Positions 22,805 to 31,865 of a stretch of DNA of 64,000 nt are shown piece after piece. The notes beneath the pieces were generated by a model that saw nothing but the letters and a program-made list of their open reading frames with translations, was not told the DNA's origin and did not search any database. The DNA is from CAWBJP01 sp044867425 (GTDB lineage: Bacteria > Actinomycetota > Acidimicrobiia > IMCC26256 > BP-133), in the NCBI GenBank assembly GCA_044867425.1, contig JBIOUX010000035.1, positions 1 through 64,000 on the forward strand. The letters are read 5' to 3'. Within the stretch, counting starts at the first letter, position 1. Every line of letters begins with the position of its first letter. The position numbers and the translations under genes were made by a program.

Positions 22805-25800
22805 ATGCACGTGTCATTCATCGTCGAGGGGGACGAGCGGGAGCTCGACCTCGACGTCGGCCAGGGACAACCGACGGTTGGCGACCTGTACGCCGCGCTG
22901 ACGGGACAACCGGAGGCCAGCGGCCTGCTGCTGGACGGGCGGTACTGGCCGCCCGACGCCCCCCTGGCTGAGGTCGCCCTCCGCCAAGGGTCGGTGCTGG
23001 AACCCGCCTCCGGTCCGCCGCCTTCGACGGCCGGTCCCGAACCGGTGGCCGAGCTGTCGGTCACGGGCGGCCTGGGGTCGGGTGACACCGTGCCCCTGCC
23101 TGCCGGGTCCCACAAGGTGGGGCGTGGCCCTGACGCTGACGTCGTGCTCGACCATCCCACGGTGTCGCCCGTCCACGCCCGGGTGGAGGTCACCAGCACC
23201 GGGGCCGTGGCCGTGGCCGACGCCGGCTCGAAGAACGGCACGGCGCTGGAGGGCTACCGGCTCAAGGAACCGATCCGGGTCGAGCCGGGCCAGGTGCTCC
23301 AGGCCGGGGCCGTCCTCTTCCGGGCGGGCCCGGCGCCGGCCACCGACGCCCCCGTCCTCGGCCGCCCGCGGCGCAGTGGCACGGCGGCCTTCAACCGGCC
23401 GCCGCGAGCCCGGGTGCAGAGCTCGCCGTCGACGCTGCGCACGCCGGCCGCCCCCAAGGAAGGTGGGTCGGCCAGCAGCTTCGGGGTGGGGGCCATGATC
23501 GCCCCCGCCGTCATGGGCGTCGGCTCCGCCATCATGTTCGAAAGGCCCATCATGGCCGCCTTCGCCCTCCTCTCGCCCATGATGATGTTCACCAACCGCA
23601 TGGAGGAGAAGCGCCGGGCCGGAAAGGAACGGGCCCGGGGGGACCGCGAGTTCGCCGAGGCGCTGGTGGCGTTCCGCCGGGCCCTGCTCAAGGGGCGCCA
23701 GACCGAGCTGGCCCGCCGCCGCCAGCTGTTCCCCGACCCGGCCGAGGTGCTCCGCCGGGCGGTGACCCCCAGCGTGCGCCTGTGGGAGCGGCGCCCGGGG
23801 CACGAGGACTTCCTCCAGGCGTCGGTGGGCACCGCCACGCTGGCCTGGACCCCACCCCTCGACTCCCCCGGGGGCGAGCACCCGGTGGAGGTGGAGGAGA
23901 CCATCTCCTCGCTCGGCTGGCTGCCCAACGCCCCGCTGGCCACCGACCTCGGCCCCGGACACACCCTGGGGGTGGTCGGCGACCGCACGGCCGCCGTGGC
24001 CCTCGCCCGCGGCGTGATCTGCCAGCTGGCCGTCCACCACGGACCGGCCGACCTCCGGGTGGCGGTGCTGACCGACCCCGGCCACGCCGCCGACTGGGAC
24101 TGGGTGAAGTGGCTGCCCCACGTCCGCAGCCTCGACGAAACCTCGGGCCGCCATCTGCTGGCCGCCCGTCCCGAAGACGTGGCCGCCGTCCTCGACGAGC
24201 TGACCACCGTCCCCGAGACCAAGGGCCCCGGTGTGCGGCCCAACGAGACGCCTGAAGGTCCCATCACCCTGGTGGTGGTCGACGCCCCGGCGCTGATGGA
24301 AGGCCGCAACGCGCCCGCCCGCGATGTGCTCTCGGGCGACGGGGTGCCGGCCTGCGGGCTGGTCCTGGTCCGGTCGGCCGATCAACTCCCGGCCCTGTCC
24401 ACCAGCATCGTCGAGCTGTCCGACGGCCTGGGTGGCGCCCGGTACCGGGAGCCGGGCATCAACCTGACCATCGAAGGCATGCTGGTGGGGGGCATGCCCG
24501 AACGCCTGGCCCGGCGGGCGGCCCGGGCCCTGTCCGGCCTGGAGGACCCGGAGGTCCCCGACCTGGGCGCCGACCTGCCCGACGGCGTCGCCCTCGTCGA
24601 CCTCGTCGGCGGTGAGGTCAGCCCCGACACGATCTCCCAGCGGTGGAAGTCGGCCGGCCGGGTCCCCCGCATGGTGGGGCCGATCGGCGTGGCCGGGGAC
24701 GGGCCCGTCGAGATCGACTGGGTGGCCGACGGACCCCATGCCCTGGTGGCCGGCACCACCGGGTCGGGGAAGTCGGAGATGCTCCGTTCGGTGGTGGCGG
24801 GACTGGCCGCGTCCCTCGACTCCGAGCACCTCAACTTCGTCCTCATCGACTACAAGGGCGGCTCCGCCTTCGCCCAGTGCGCCGGGCTGCCCCACACCGT
24901 CGGCATGGTCACCGACCTCGACGAGCACCTCGGGGCCCGAGCCCTGCGGTCCCTGGAGGCCGAGCTGCGCTACCGGGAGACCCGCCTGCGCGACGCCGGC
25001 GCCTCCGACCTGAAGCAGTACCTCCAGGACGGCCACCCCGAGCCGCTGCCCCGGCTCCTCATCATCATCGACGAGTTCGCCACCATGGCCGCCGAGCTCC
25101 CCGACTTCATCGATGCCCTGGTGGGCATCGCCCAGCGGGGCCGCAGCCTCGGCGTGCACATGATCCTGGCCACCCAGCGGCCGGGAGGCGCCGTCAACGA
25201 CAACATCCGGGCCAACACCAACCTGCGGATCAGCCTGCGGGTGCAGGAGGCCGCCGAGTCGTCCGACATCATCGGCACGCCCATGGCCGCCCAGATCGGC
25301 CGCCGGCAGGCGGGGCGGGGCTACCTGCGCCTGGGCGCCTCCGACGTCTTCCCGTTCCAGGCCGCCCTCGTCACCGGGGTGACCCGCAAGGAGGAGACCA
25401 CCTCCGTCGGCGAGTCCCGCTTCGTGTTCGGCCCCGAGCCGCTGGTGCGCGACCAGCTGCCGGAGACCACCAAGACCGCCGCTCCCGAGGGACCGTCCGA
25501 CCTGGAGCGCCTGGTGGCCGCCGCCGCCGAAGCCGCCCGTCTGGGCGGCCTGGCCGAGCCGCGCCGTCCCTGGCCCGAGGCACTCCCCGCCATGGTGGCG
25601 CTGGGCGACCTGGTCGAAGAGGCGGGCGGGGCGAGCGCGGCGGTGGTCGGGGCCGGGGCGCCCTTCGCCCTGGCCGACGAGCCGGACCGGCAACGGCGGG
25701 CCCTGTTCTCCTGGACACCGACGGCGGGCAACCTCTTCGTGTGCGGCGTGGCCGGTTCGGGGGCCACCACCACCCTGGCCACGGTGGCCACCTCCCTGGC

Positions 25801-27103
25801 CAACACCTACCGGCCCGAGAAGCTGTGGTTCTACGGGCTCGACTTCGGCACGCAGGCGCTGGCGCCCCTGAGCGGACTGCCCCACTGCGGCGGCATCGTC
25901 GGCCCCAGCGACCGGGAGCGCCAGTTCCGCCTGGTGCGCTACCTGGCCGACGAGCTCGAGCGCCGGCGCCGCCACATCGCCGCCAGCGGGGCCACCCGCA
26001 TCGACCCCGGCGACCCCAACTCGCCGTTCCCCACCATCGTGGTGCTCATCGACAACTACGGAGCGCTGCACTCAGCGTGGGAGGACACCACGGGCATGGC
26101 CATCCGCGACCTGCTGGCCCGCACCATCGCCGACGGGCCCGGGCTGGGCGTGGTGGCGGCCATCGCCGCCGACCGCCCCCTGTCGCTGCCCGGCAACATC
26201 GCCTCGGTGACGCCCAACAAGATCGCCCTGCGCCTGGCCGAGCCGAGCGATCTTTCCTTCTTCGGCCTGAATCCCCGCGAGGTCGGCAAGCTGGGCGTGG
26301 GGCGCGGCATCGACGCCGGCACCAAACTCGAAGTACAGATCGCCGTTCCCCATGCCGACGGGCTGGCGGCGGCCGTCGCCGAGGCCACCGCGGCGGCGGG
26401 AACGGTGGAGGCCGCGGCGCGGCCGCCGGCCATCGGGGCGCTGCCCGACGACGTCCCCGCCAACCTCGTCCAGGATGCGCTGCACATCGAAGAGACGGAA
26501 TGGTTCCTGCCCATGGGCGTCGGCGACCTGACGCTCGGCCCCGCCGGCCTGCGCCTGCTCGAATCCGAGCACGCGTTCGTGATCGGCCCGCCCCGATCGG
26601 GGAAGTCGACCGTGCTGGACGCGGTCGCCGCCATGGTCGGCAAGGCCCGGCCCGATGTTGTCATCACCGTGATCGGGACCCGGCGCTCACCGCTCCACGA
26701 CGCCCCCGAGGCCGCCCATGTGGTACGCAGCGCCGAAGAGCTCAAGCCGGCGGTGGCCCGCATCAAGGAGGACACCGCACCCCAGCTGGTGCTCATCGAC
26801 GACGCCGACGCCCTGGACGACGACCTCGAAGGCACCCTGGCCGGCCTGGTGGCCACGACGCGCGGCGACCTGCACCTGGTCGTCGCCGCCCGCCCCGACC
26901 CCATCCGGTCGAACTACGGCCACTGGACGGCTCGGGTCCGCACCTCCCGCCAGGGCCTGGCGCTGCGCCCCAACCTCGACCAGGACGGCAACCTGCTCGG
27001 GACGATGTTCCCCCGGGGCGGGCCCACCACTTTCGAGGCCGGCCGGGGCTACCTCGTGGCCGAGGGCGTTTCCCAGCTCCTCCAAGCCGCCCGACGAGGC
27101 TGA
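22805..27103 (+). CDS. EssC/EccC-type FHA-FtsK ATPase of a type VII-like secretion system
   Basis: The 1432-residue protein has an N-terminal ubiquitin-like stretch (about 1-75) and an FHA domain (about 95-175) with HKVGRGPDADVVLDHPTVSP and DAGSKNGTALEGY. A hydrophobic membrane pair follows (about 225-265). Three FtsK/SpoIIIE ATPase modules come next. The first has intact Walker A GTTGSGKSE (about 650) and Walker B LIIIDEFATM. The second has a degenerate Walker A, GVAGSGATT, lacking Lys. The third has GPPRSGKST (about 1260) and LVLIDDADAL. The FHA-first layout is that of EssC rather than mycobacterial EccC. It should drive export of the WXG100 and large downstream substrate proteins. The long antisense open frame is a GC-rich shadow. 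Confidence 0.93.
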   Translation: MHVSFIVEGDERELDLDVGQGQPTVGDLYAALTGQPEASGLLLDGRYWPPDAPLAEVALRQGSVLEPASGPPPSTAGPEPVAELSVTGGLGSGDTVPLPAGSHKVGRGPDADVVLDHPTVSPVHARVEVTSTGAVAVADAGSKNGTALEGYRLKEPIRVEPGQVLQAGAVLFRAGPAPATDAPVLGRPRRSGTAAFNRPPRARVQSSPSTLRTPAAPKEGGSASSFGVGAMIAPAVMGVGSAIMFERPIMAAFALLSPMMMFTNRMEEKRRAGKERARGDREFAEALVAFRRALLKGRQTELARRRQLFPDPAEVLRRAVTPSVRLWERRPGHEDFLQASVGTATLAWTPPLDSPGGEHPVEVEETISSLGWLPNAPLATDLGPGHTLGVVGDRTAAVALARGVICQLAVHHGPADLRVAVLTDPGHAADWDWVKWLPHVRSLDETSGRHLLAARPEDVAAVLDELTTVPETKGPGVRPNETPEGPITLVVVDAPALMEGRNAPARDVLSGDGVPACGLVLVRSADQLPALSTSIVELSDGLGGARYREPGINLTIEGMLVGGMPERLARRAARALSGLEDPEVPDLGADLPDGVALVDLVGGEVSPDTISQRWKSAGRVPRMVGPIGVAGDGPVEIDWVADGPHALVAGTTGSGKSEMLRSVVAGLAASLDSEHLNFVLIDYKGGSAFAQCAGLPHTVGMVTDLDEHLGARALRSLEAELRYRETRLRDAGASDLKQYLQDGHPEPLPRLLIIIDEFATMAAELPDFIDALVGIAQRGRSLGVHMILATQRPGGAVNDNIRANTNLRISLRVQEAAESSDIIGTPMAAQIGRRQAGRGYLRLGASDVFPFQAALVTGVTRKEETTSVGESRFVFGPEPLVRDQLPETTKTAAPEGPSDLERLVAAAAEAARLGGLAEPRRPWPEALPAMVALGDLVEEAGGASAAVVGAGAPFALADEPDRQRRALFSWTPTAGNLFVCGVAGSGATTTLATVATSLANTYRPEKLWFYGLDFGTQALAPLSGLPHCGGIVGPSDRERQFRLVRYLADELERRRRHIAASGATRIDPGDPNSPFPTIVVLIDNYGALHSAWEDTTGMAIRDLLARTIADGPGLGVVAAIAADRPLSLPGNIASVTPNKIALRLAEPSDLSFFGLNPREVGKLGVGRGIDAGTKLEVQIAVPHADGLAAAVAEATAAAGTVEAAARPPAIGALPDDVPANLVQDALHIEETEWFLPMGVGDLTLGPAGLRLLESEHAFVIGPPRSGKSTVLDAVAAMVGKARPDVVITVIGTRRSPLHDAPEAAHVVRSAEELKPAVARIKEDTAPQLVLIDDADALDDDLEGTLAGLVATTRGDLHLVVAARPDPIRSNYGHWTARVRTSRQGLALRPNLDQDGNLLGTMFPRGGPTTFEAGRGYLVAEGVSQLLQAARRG

Positions 27104-27117
27104 CCCGGCCGGCTGCC

Positions 27118-30117
27118 ATGGCCACCGCCACCCGTTCGCCGCTGGTCGAGCAGGCGGAGAAGATCGACCGCCTGGCTCAGCACCTGTCGAACGGCCAGCT
27201 CCTGGAGAAGGCGGTGCGGCTGGCCGGGTCCGACAGCGTCTGGAGAGGGGCGCTGCGCGACGGGTTCATGGGCTGGATCGCTCATGCCCTCGACTTCTGG
27301 ATGCGCAACCAGCTCGCCGAGGGCATGCGGCTGGTGGCCCGGTCCCTGTTCAACCGGGCGGCGGACATCGAACGGGCCCAGCAGGCCATGGCCGCCGGCC
27401 AGGTCGGCGTCGTGGGCCCCGGGATACCCGCCCCCCTGAACTACGCCCCGGGGACCCCGCCTTCCTACGGAAGCATCGGTGGGCCAGGGGTGGTCCCCGA
27501 GATGAATGGTCAGGAGGTGCGGGGCCTCTCCCACCTGCTCTTGGCCACCGCCGACGACGTGTTGAACTTCGGCCGCACGGTGGAGGCGGCGCTCGACCCT
27601 CCGCCGGCGCCGCCACCGCCTCCCGGTGCGCCGCCAACCGTGAGCCCCGTCCCTCCCGACGCCGACGCGGCCGTCGGCTTCCCCCACGCGTACCTGGAGA
27701 TCGCCACCCAGCTCCGCAACGCCGCCAGCGACCTGGCCCGGCGGGCCGACGAGTGGCTCCTCGGCGAGGACGCCAGCCTCCCCGGTATGGCCTCGGTCGA
27801 TCTCGGTGTCATGAACGCCGCCGCCCAAGGCGCGGCCGCCGTCGCCACGTCCTCGGGCGCCGCCGCCGATCAGGCCCAGGCGCCGGGGGTGCCCACCGCC
27901 ACCCCCGAAGACCAGGTGCCGCAGCCGCCGGTCGAAGAGCAGCAGCGCGACGCCGAAGCGCTGGCCAGGGATTACCCCCCGGACAAGGTGCTCGACGATC
28001 CCCGCGAACTCAAGAAGCTGGCGGCCGAGCTGGACAAGCACCAGGGCCACGAGGCGTTCGCCGCCCGGTTCGTCGAGAAGTTCGGCGCCAAGAACGTCTT
28101 GGCCGTCCCCCGTGCCCTGCAGGCGTGGCAGAACGGGTGGGAGAAGGGCCAGCACACCCTGGGCCCGGGTCAGCGCAGCCTGCCCTTTGGCAAGCCACAA
28201 CCGGAAGCCACCAAGGAGGATATCGAAAGCGTCCTCTACGGCTTCTCCGGCACCCTGGCCACCGCCACCCGCTCCGAACACTTCGATCAGAAAGTCGAGG
28301 ACCAGATCCTCGCCACCAAGGATCCCCTCGCTCTCTCCTGGCTGCTGAGCGACCACGACGCCCATTTCGACGCCGACTTCCTGGTGGAGGCGTTCGAGCA
28401 CGGCGTCAAGGACGTGATCCTCAAGGAGGCTTCCCTGTCCGGGATCGGCAGCCCCTACGCCACCAGCGAGAGCCCCCTCGAGCTCCGGACCGGCAAGCTC
28501 TACACGGACCCCAAGATCGCCGTCCTCAATGCCATCTCCCGCAACGAGGAAGCGGCGATGAGGATCGCCGACATCGAGTTCAAGCCTCCGCTCAAGGTGT
28601 ACTTCGGCCTCCGCCCCGACGTCGAGGTCAAGAACATCGTCGAACTCCTCTACCAGGGTGGTTCAACGGACGGCGGCTATGGCGACAAGGGCGCCGCCCT
28701 CGGTCGCATGCTCGACACGGCCCACCGGGGCTTCTGCGACAACGGCGACGCCGCCAGCGCCAAGAGGGTCGTGGACCAGATCACGAAAGGTGCCACCAAC
28801 GACAAGGACGTCAAGCGAGCTGAGGAGTCGCTGCGCCGAATAGGTGCCCGTCAGCCCGTTACCGACGAAGAGGCGAGCAACGCGCTCGCCAACGTCCGCA
28901 AAGATGACAACCATCCGGCCCGGGAACTCCTTCTGACCCAAGCGGCAGAACGCCATAGCGTGTCAGCCACCTTCGTCGCCGACGCAGCAAGCGGCAAGAA
29001 GTACGCCGGCGAGGTTCTCTACGAAACTCGGAGCGCTTGGGACGTCGTGCGTAAGAGCATGACTGATCCGAACGGTACCGCCGAGCAGCGAGCTGACGCC
29101 GAGAAAGCCCTCGAACGGACGATCACCAAAGTAGGCAAGGGCGAAGAACTCTCCAACGAAGCCCGCCGAGGCATGGCCGACAACCTCGCCCTACGCTTCG
29201 GGGATCTAGCCTACGTTCTTTTTTCTCCAATTTCTGCGCCTGCGCAAGGGTGGGTGAATGCTTCGAAGGACGACCTAAAAGCGACTCTTGCCGAAGTGGC
29301 TCGCGACAAGGAAGCACGGGAAACTCTGATGCTTGGGATCGGAGCCTGGTCCTCAAAGACATATGACGAAATGGCTACGAAACTAGCCGCTGGGAGCTCT
29401 GACAACGACGTTCTGAAGAAATTCGCTCCGGAGATGATGCAGATGGGCGACGCATTCTGTCAGATGATAACCGCCGTACAGGAAGCCGGTGTAAAAGAGC
29501 GCGACGAAGCGCTGGCATTACTTCAGCGATATCGCTTCGGAGTCGATATCGTATTTGACCTTGTTGAGCAGATTCCAGTCGTCACCACAGCCAAAGCTTC
29601 CGTCGATAGCGCCTTAGGCCATCTCCCCGGCGGAATCGCACCAGATTACGAGGAGGCGCTTCGGTCCGGCATCGCAAAGAACCTGTCGGGCGTCGACATG
29701 GGCAACGTCATCGCTAGGACGAAGGCGGAAGCTCTCAGTACCGTGAGCCAAGTGGATGTCATCGTTATTGAGAACATGATGAGTTCGATGGCTCGAAAAC
29801 CAACCCTTATGGTCGGCATGGGCCTGAACACATGGGGCAGTTGGCCAGCCTTTATGCTGCGTGAGCCACCACCGCCGTCCGACGCTTCCGTCGACCCGAC
29901 CGCACTTGCACAGTTCGTGAAGCCCGAGTATATGGACCCCGCGGGGGGCGTTAGGTTTCCTTTGCCTGGGACCCCGGATTATGGCGACTTTCAAGAGTGG
30001 TATCTCGATCCCTCGCTCGACAACCCTCTTCTAGAACAGGCCAGCTTTATCACTGCTGAAGTCAGGAATAGCATGAACACCTGTATGATGAAAATCCAGT
30101 GGGAGAAGTCACTGTGA
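27118..30117 (+). CDS. large putative type VII-like secreted substrate/effector with a variable C-terminus
   Basis: The protein has 999 residues from the ATG at 27118. The N-terminal helical segment (GFMGWIAHALDFWMRNQLAE and RAADIERAQQAMAAGQVGVV) resembles the hairpins of WXG/LXG substrates. A Pro-rich linker (PPPAPPPPPGAPP) follows. A central helical region contains LSWLLSDHDAHFDADFLVEA and LNAISRNEEAAMRIADIE, the latter reminiscent of DUF6571-like actinobacterial proteins. The last 110 residues (WGSWPAFML, FVKPEY, FQEWYLDPSLDNPLLEQ, NTCMM) match the adjacent lipoproteins. From about 28.83 kb the DNA becomes visibly less GC-rich, suggesting an acquired C-terminal module. There is no signal peptide, as expected for this export route. 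Enzymatic activity is unknown. Confidence 0.8.
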   Translation: MATATRSPLVEQAEKIDRLAQHLSNGQLLEKAVRLAGSDSVWRGALRDGFMGWIAHALDFWMRNQLAEGMRLVARSLFNRAADIERAQQAMAAGQVGVVGPGIPAPLNYAPGTPPSYGSIGGPGVVPEMNGQEVRGLSHLLLATADDVLNFGRTVEAALDPPPAPPPPPGAPPTVSPVPPDADAAVGFPHAYLEIATQLRNAASDLARRADEWLLGEDASLPGMASVDLGVMNAAAQGAAAVATSSGAAADQAQAPGVPTATPEDQVPQPPVEEQQRDAEALARDYPPDKVLDDPRELKKLAAELDKHQGHEAFAARFVEKFGAKNVLAVPRALQAWQNGWEKGQHTLGPGQRSLPFGKPQPEATKEDIESVLYGFSGTLATATRSEHFDQKVEDQILATKDPLALSWLLSDHDAHFDADFLVEAFEHGVKDVILKEASLSGIGSPYATSESPLELRTGKLYTDPKIAVLNAISRNEEAAMRIADIEFKPPLKVYFGLRPDVEVKNIVELLYQGGSTDGGYGDKGAALGRMLDTAHRGFCDNGDAASAKRVVDQITKGATNDKDVKRAEESLRRIGARQPVTDEEASNALANVRKDDNHPARELLLTQAAERHSVSATFVADAASGKKYAGEVLYETRSAWDVVRKSMTDPNGTAEQRADAEKALERTITKVGKGEELSNEARRGMADNLALRFGDLAYVLFSPISAPAQGWVNASKDDLKATLAEVARDKEARETLMLGIGAWSSKTYDEMATKLAAGSSDNDVLKKFAPEMMQMGDAFCQMITAVQEAGVKERDEALALLQRYRFGVDIVFDLVEQIPVVTTAKASVDSALGHLPGGIAPDYEEALRSGIAKNLSGVDMGNVIARTKAEALSTVSQVDVIVIENMMSSMARKPTLMVGMGLNTWGSWPAFMLREPPPPSDASVDPTALAQFVKPEYMDPAGGVRFPLPGTPDYGDFQEWYLDPSLDNPLLEQASFITAEVRNSMNTCMMKIQWEKSL

Positions 30118-30860
30118 TACTGACTCGCAAGTGCTGTTACGTGGCTGGATCGGGCGCAAAATTTTCCAAAGTTGGCCTAACTCCACCGTTGCTCGTCGCT
30201 TTCGCGATCTTCTTTGCAACGTTCGCTGGGTGCTCTGACTCAGGAAACGCTGATAGCAAGGGAAATGGTAACGACTCCAGTTCCACTGACGCTTCCGCCA
30301 TGGCGGAGATCGACCCACCTCTCGATGAGTGGGCCACCTCTGCAACCGCTGAGTACGGCAAGCAAGTAGAAGCGGGGGGCCAACCTGACTTCAATGCCGT
30401 TGCCCGCGCGATCGCGCCTGCCACTCAGGCTCTCACTGCCGCGCTTTGTGAATCGTTCCGCAACGACGATGCCTTCACTGACTCCGGGAAGGCATCCGAA
30501 CTCGAGAAGCAAGTCGCGTTTGCGGCCGACGAAGCCTTAGCGCGCGCCCTGGCACACAAGCCACGGCTGCTTGTCGCGCTTGGAATGACGACTTGGGGTC
30601 AGTGGCCCCCGTTCGCATTGAAGGATCCAGCTCCTGCGCCCGACATGCCCGTAGGAGATCTGTCGCAGGGTCTGTCACAGTTCCTCAAGCCAGAGTTTAT
30701 TGGTGAGGATGGAGGCCTTTCGATACCCAGCAAAGGCGCCCCAGGCTATCAAGAGTTTCAGGCTTGGTTCTATGACCCGGCGCTCGACAACCCCTTGTTG
30801 GAGCAAACCACGGTCACTACACAGTCGTTCAATGGTTGGACTGATACGTGCTCCAAGTAG
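30114..30860 (+). CDS. lipoprotein sharing the substrate's C-terminal domain
   Basis: The protein has about 248 residues from the GTG at 30114, which overlaps the substrate stop (GTGA) and follows GGGAGAAG. Its lipobox is FATFAGC. The mature part has a helical half (DEWATSATAEYGKQVEAGGQ, with Cys in AALCESF), then GMTTWGQWPPFALKD, FLKPEFIGEDGG and FQAWFYDPALDNPLLEQ, and a final TDTCSK. This C-terminal half aligns with the last 110 residues of the preceding secreted protein. It could be an immunity or decoy protein or a membrane-anchored partner. It is translationally coupled to the substrate. Confidence 0.8.
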   Translation: MILTRKCCYVAGSGAKFSKVGLTPPLLVAFAIFFATFAGCSDSGNADSKGNGNDSSSTDASAMAEIDPPLDEWATSATAEYGKQVEAGGQPDFNAVARAIAPATQALTAALCESFRNDDAFTDSGKASELEKQVAFAADEALARALAHKPRLLVALGMTTWGQWPPFALKDPAPAPDMPVGDLSQGLSQFLKPEFIGEDGGLSIPSKGAPGYQEFQAWFYDPALDNPLLEQTTVTTQSFNGWTDTCSK

Positions 30861-30930
30861 CAGCAACTTGATTAGTGCGAGCCTTGCAGTTCGACTGGGG
30901 CTCGAGAAAGGAGATGAGCCAGAAGAATCA

Positions 30931-31165
30931 ATGGTCAGGTGCATGAGGCGCCGGAGGAGAATCGTCCTCTTCAGCTCGGCCTTTGGAACACTCCTTGCGG
31001 CCGCGGCGACCAGCGAAGGAGGCGAAAGCGACAGCGGTGGTGAATCAAGCTCTACGAGAGTACGAGAGCGCGTCAGCCGCTGAAGCGGAAAAGTACGCCG
31101 AGCCCGTTGCGGTCGCCCACCTCCAGAATCGTGAAACCGCAAGCAAGCCTGCGGACACTAGAAAC
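30931..31165 (+). pseudogene. remnant of another lipoprotein gene of the same family
   Basis: From the ATG at 30931 or 30943 a signal-like stretch reads MRRRRRIVLFSSAFGTLLAA. After a frame change near 31035 a segment follows, REYESASAAEAEKYAEPVAV. This resembles the N-terminal helix of the next lipoprotein (TYEQEASERADTLAGLMADA) and of the pseudogene at 34790 (RVDILAEPLAVSYVGKLAAG). The remnant runs in frame into the following gene and obscures that gene's start. The identification is an eye-made alignment and needs a computed one. Confidence 0.4.
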
Positions 31166-31819
31166 GCACACGTCCGCCTGATATACGTTGCCCTTGCGAT
31201 ATTGGGGATCGTGGGCTGCGCGGGAGAAAGCGGCGGCAGTGGTTTCGCCGAGGCGCGGCAGACTTACGAGCAGGAAGCCTCTGAGCGCGCCGACACTTTG
31301 GCTGGTCTGATGGCGGATGCGTACGTCGGACAGGCCTCCTCGGGTGTTCCTAGTCTCAACACCGTGGCCGAGCAGTTCGAAGGACAAGTCTCAGGCCTCA
31401 ATGAGTTCCTCTGCGACCGCGTCGAGGTCTTGGCAAAGCAGGCTGGCTCCGGGGACACCAGAGCGAGTCGCCTCGACGATGTCCGAGTCGCAACGGAGGA
31501 GATTGTGCAGGACGCAGTCGCAGGAGCACTCCTTGAAAAGGCCTTGTCTGCCCCCGCCGAACAGCGGGACCAGCTTCTCGACGGCCTTGGCGTCGAGGGC
31601 TCCGCACCGGATGGCACCGCACTTCGGGGCACGGCTGCTCTCCAAGACGTTGGGCTTCTCGACGGTCAGGGGCGTCTCAAGATCCCAGAACGAGAGACGG
31701 ACGCGCATATCCGCTATGAGAGATGGGCATTCGGAGAGGCCCGAAGCTTCGGAGGAAGCGTCAGCAAGCTTATCGCCGGCACAAGAGCGAAGCTCGAGCA
31801 ATGCACCTCTTCCGCGTGA
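31037..31819 (+). CDS. divergent lipoprotein of the array (start uncertain)
   Basis: The hydrophobic stretch LIYVALAILGIVGC places the lipid-modified Cys codon at 31217. No ATG/GTG/TTG occurs just before the signal. The in-frame choices are GTG 31037, TTG 30983 or an unusual CTG at 31178. The mature protein has ASERADTLAGLMADAYVGQ, Cys in NEFLCDRVEVL, LRGTAALQDVGLLDGQGRL, YERWAFGEARSFGG and a final LEQC. The order of blocks parallels the other lipoproteins at low identity. The real start may have been lost when an upstream gene fragment fused to it. Confidence 0.6.
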   Translation: MVNQALREYESASAAEAEKYAEPVAVAHLQNRETASKPADTRNAHVRLIYVALAILGIVGCAGESGGSGFAEARQTYEQEASERADTLAGLMADAYVGQASSGVPSLNTVAEQFEGQVSGLNEFLCDRVEVLAKQAGSGDTRASRLDDVRVATEEIVQDAVAGALLEKALSAPAEQRDQLLDGLGVEGSAPDGTALRGTAALQDVGLLDGQGRLKIPERETDAHIRYERWAFGEARSFGGSVSKLIAGTRAKLEQCTSSA

Positions 31820-31865
31820 TCCGATACAACGGAACTAGAGAACCGGATTGTGGCTAGCTGATAAC

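Noticed and set aside
22814..26071. 1085-codon antisense frame opposite the FHA-FtsK ATPase
   Set aside because: Low-complexity Gly/His/Arg translation with no motif, while the sense frame shows all ATPase motifs.
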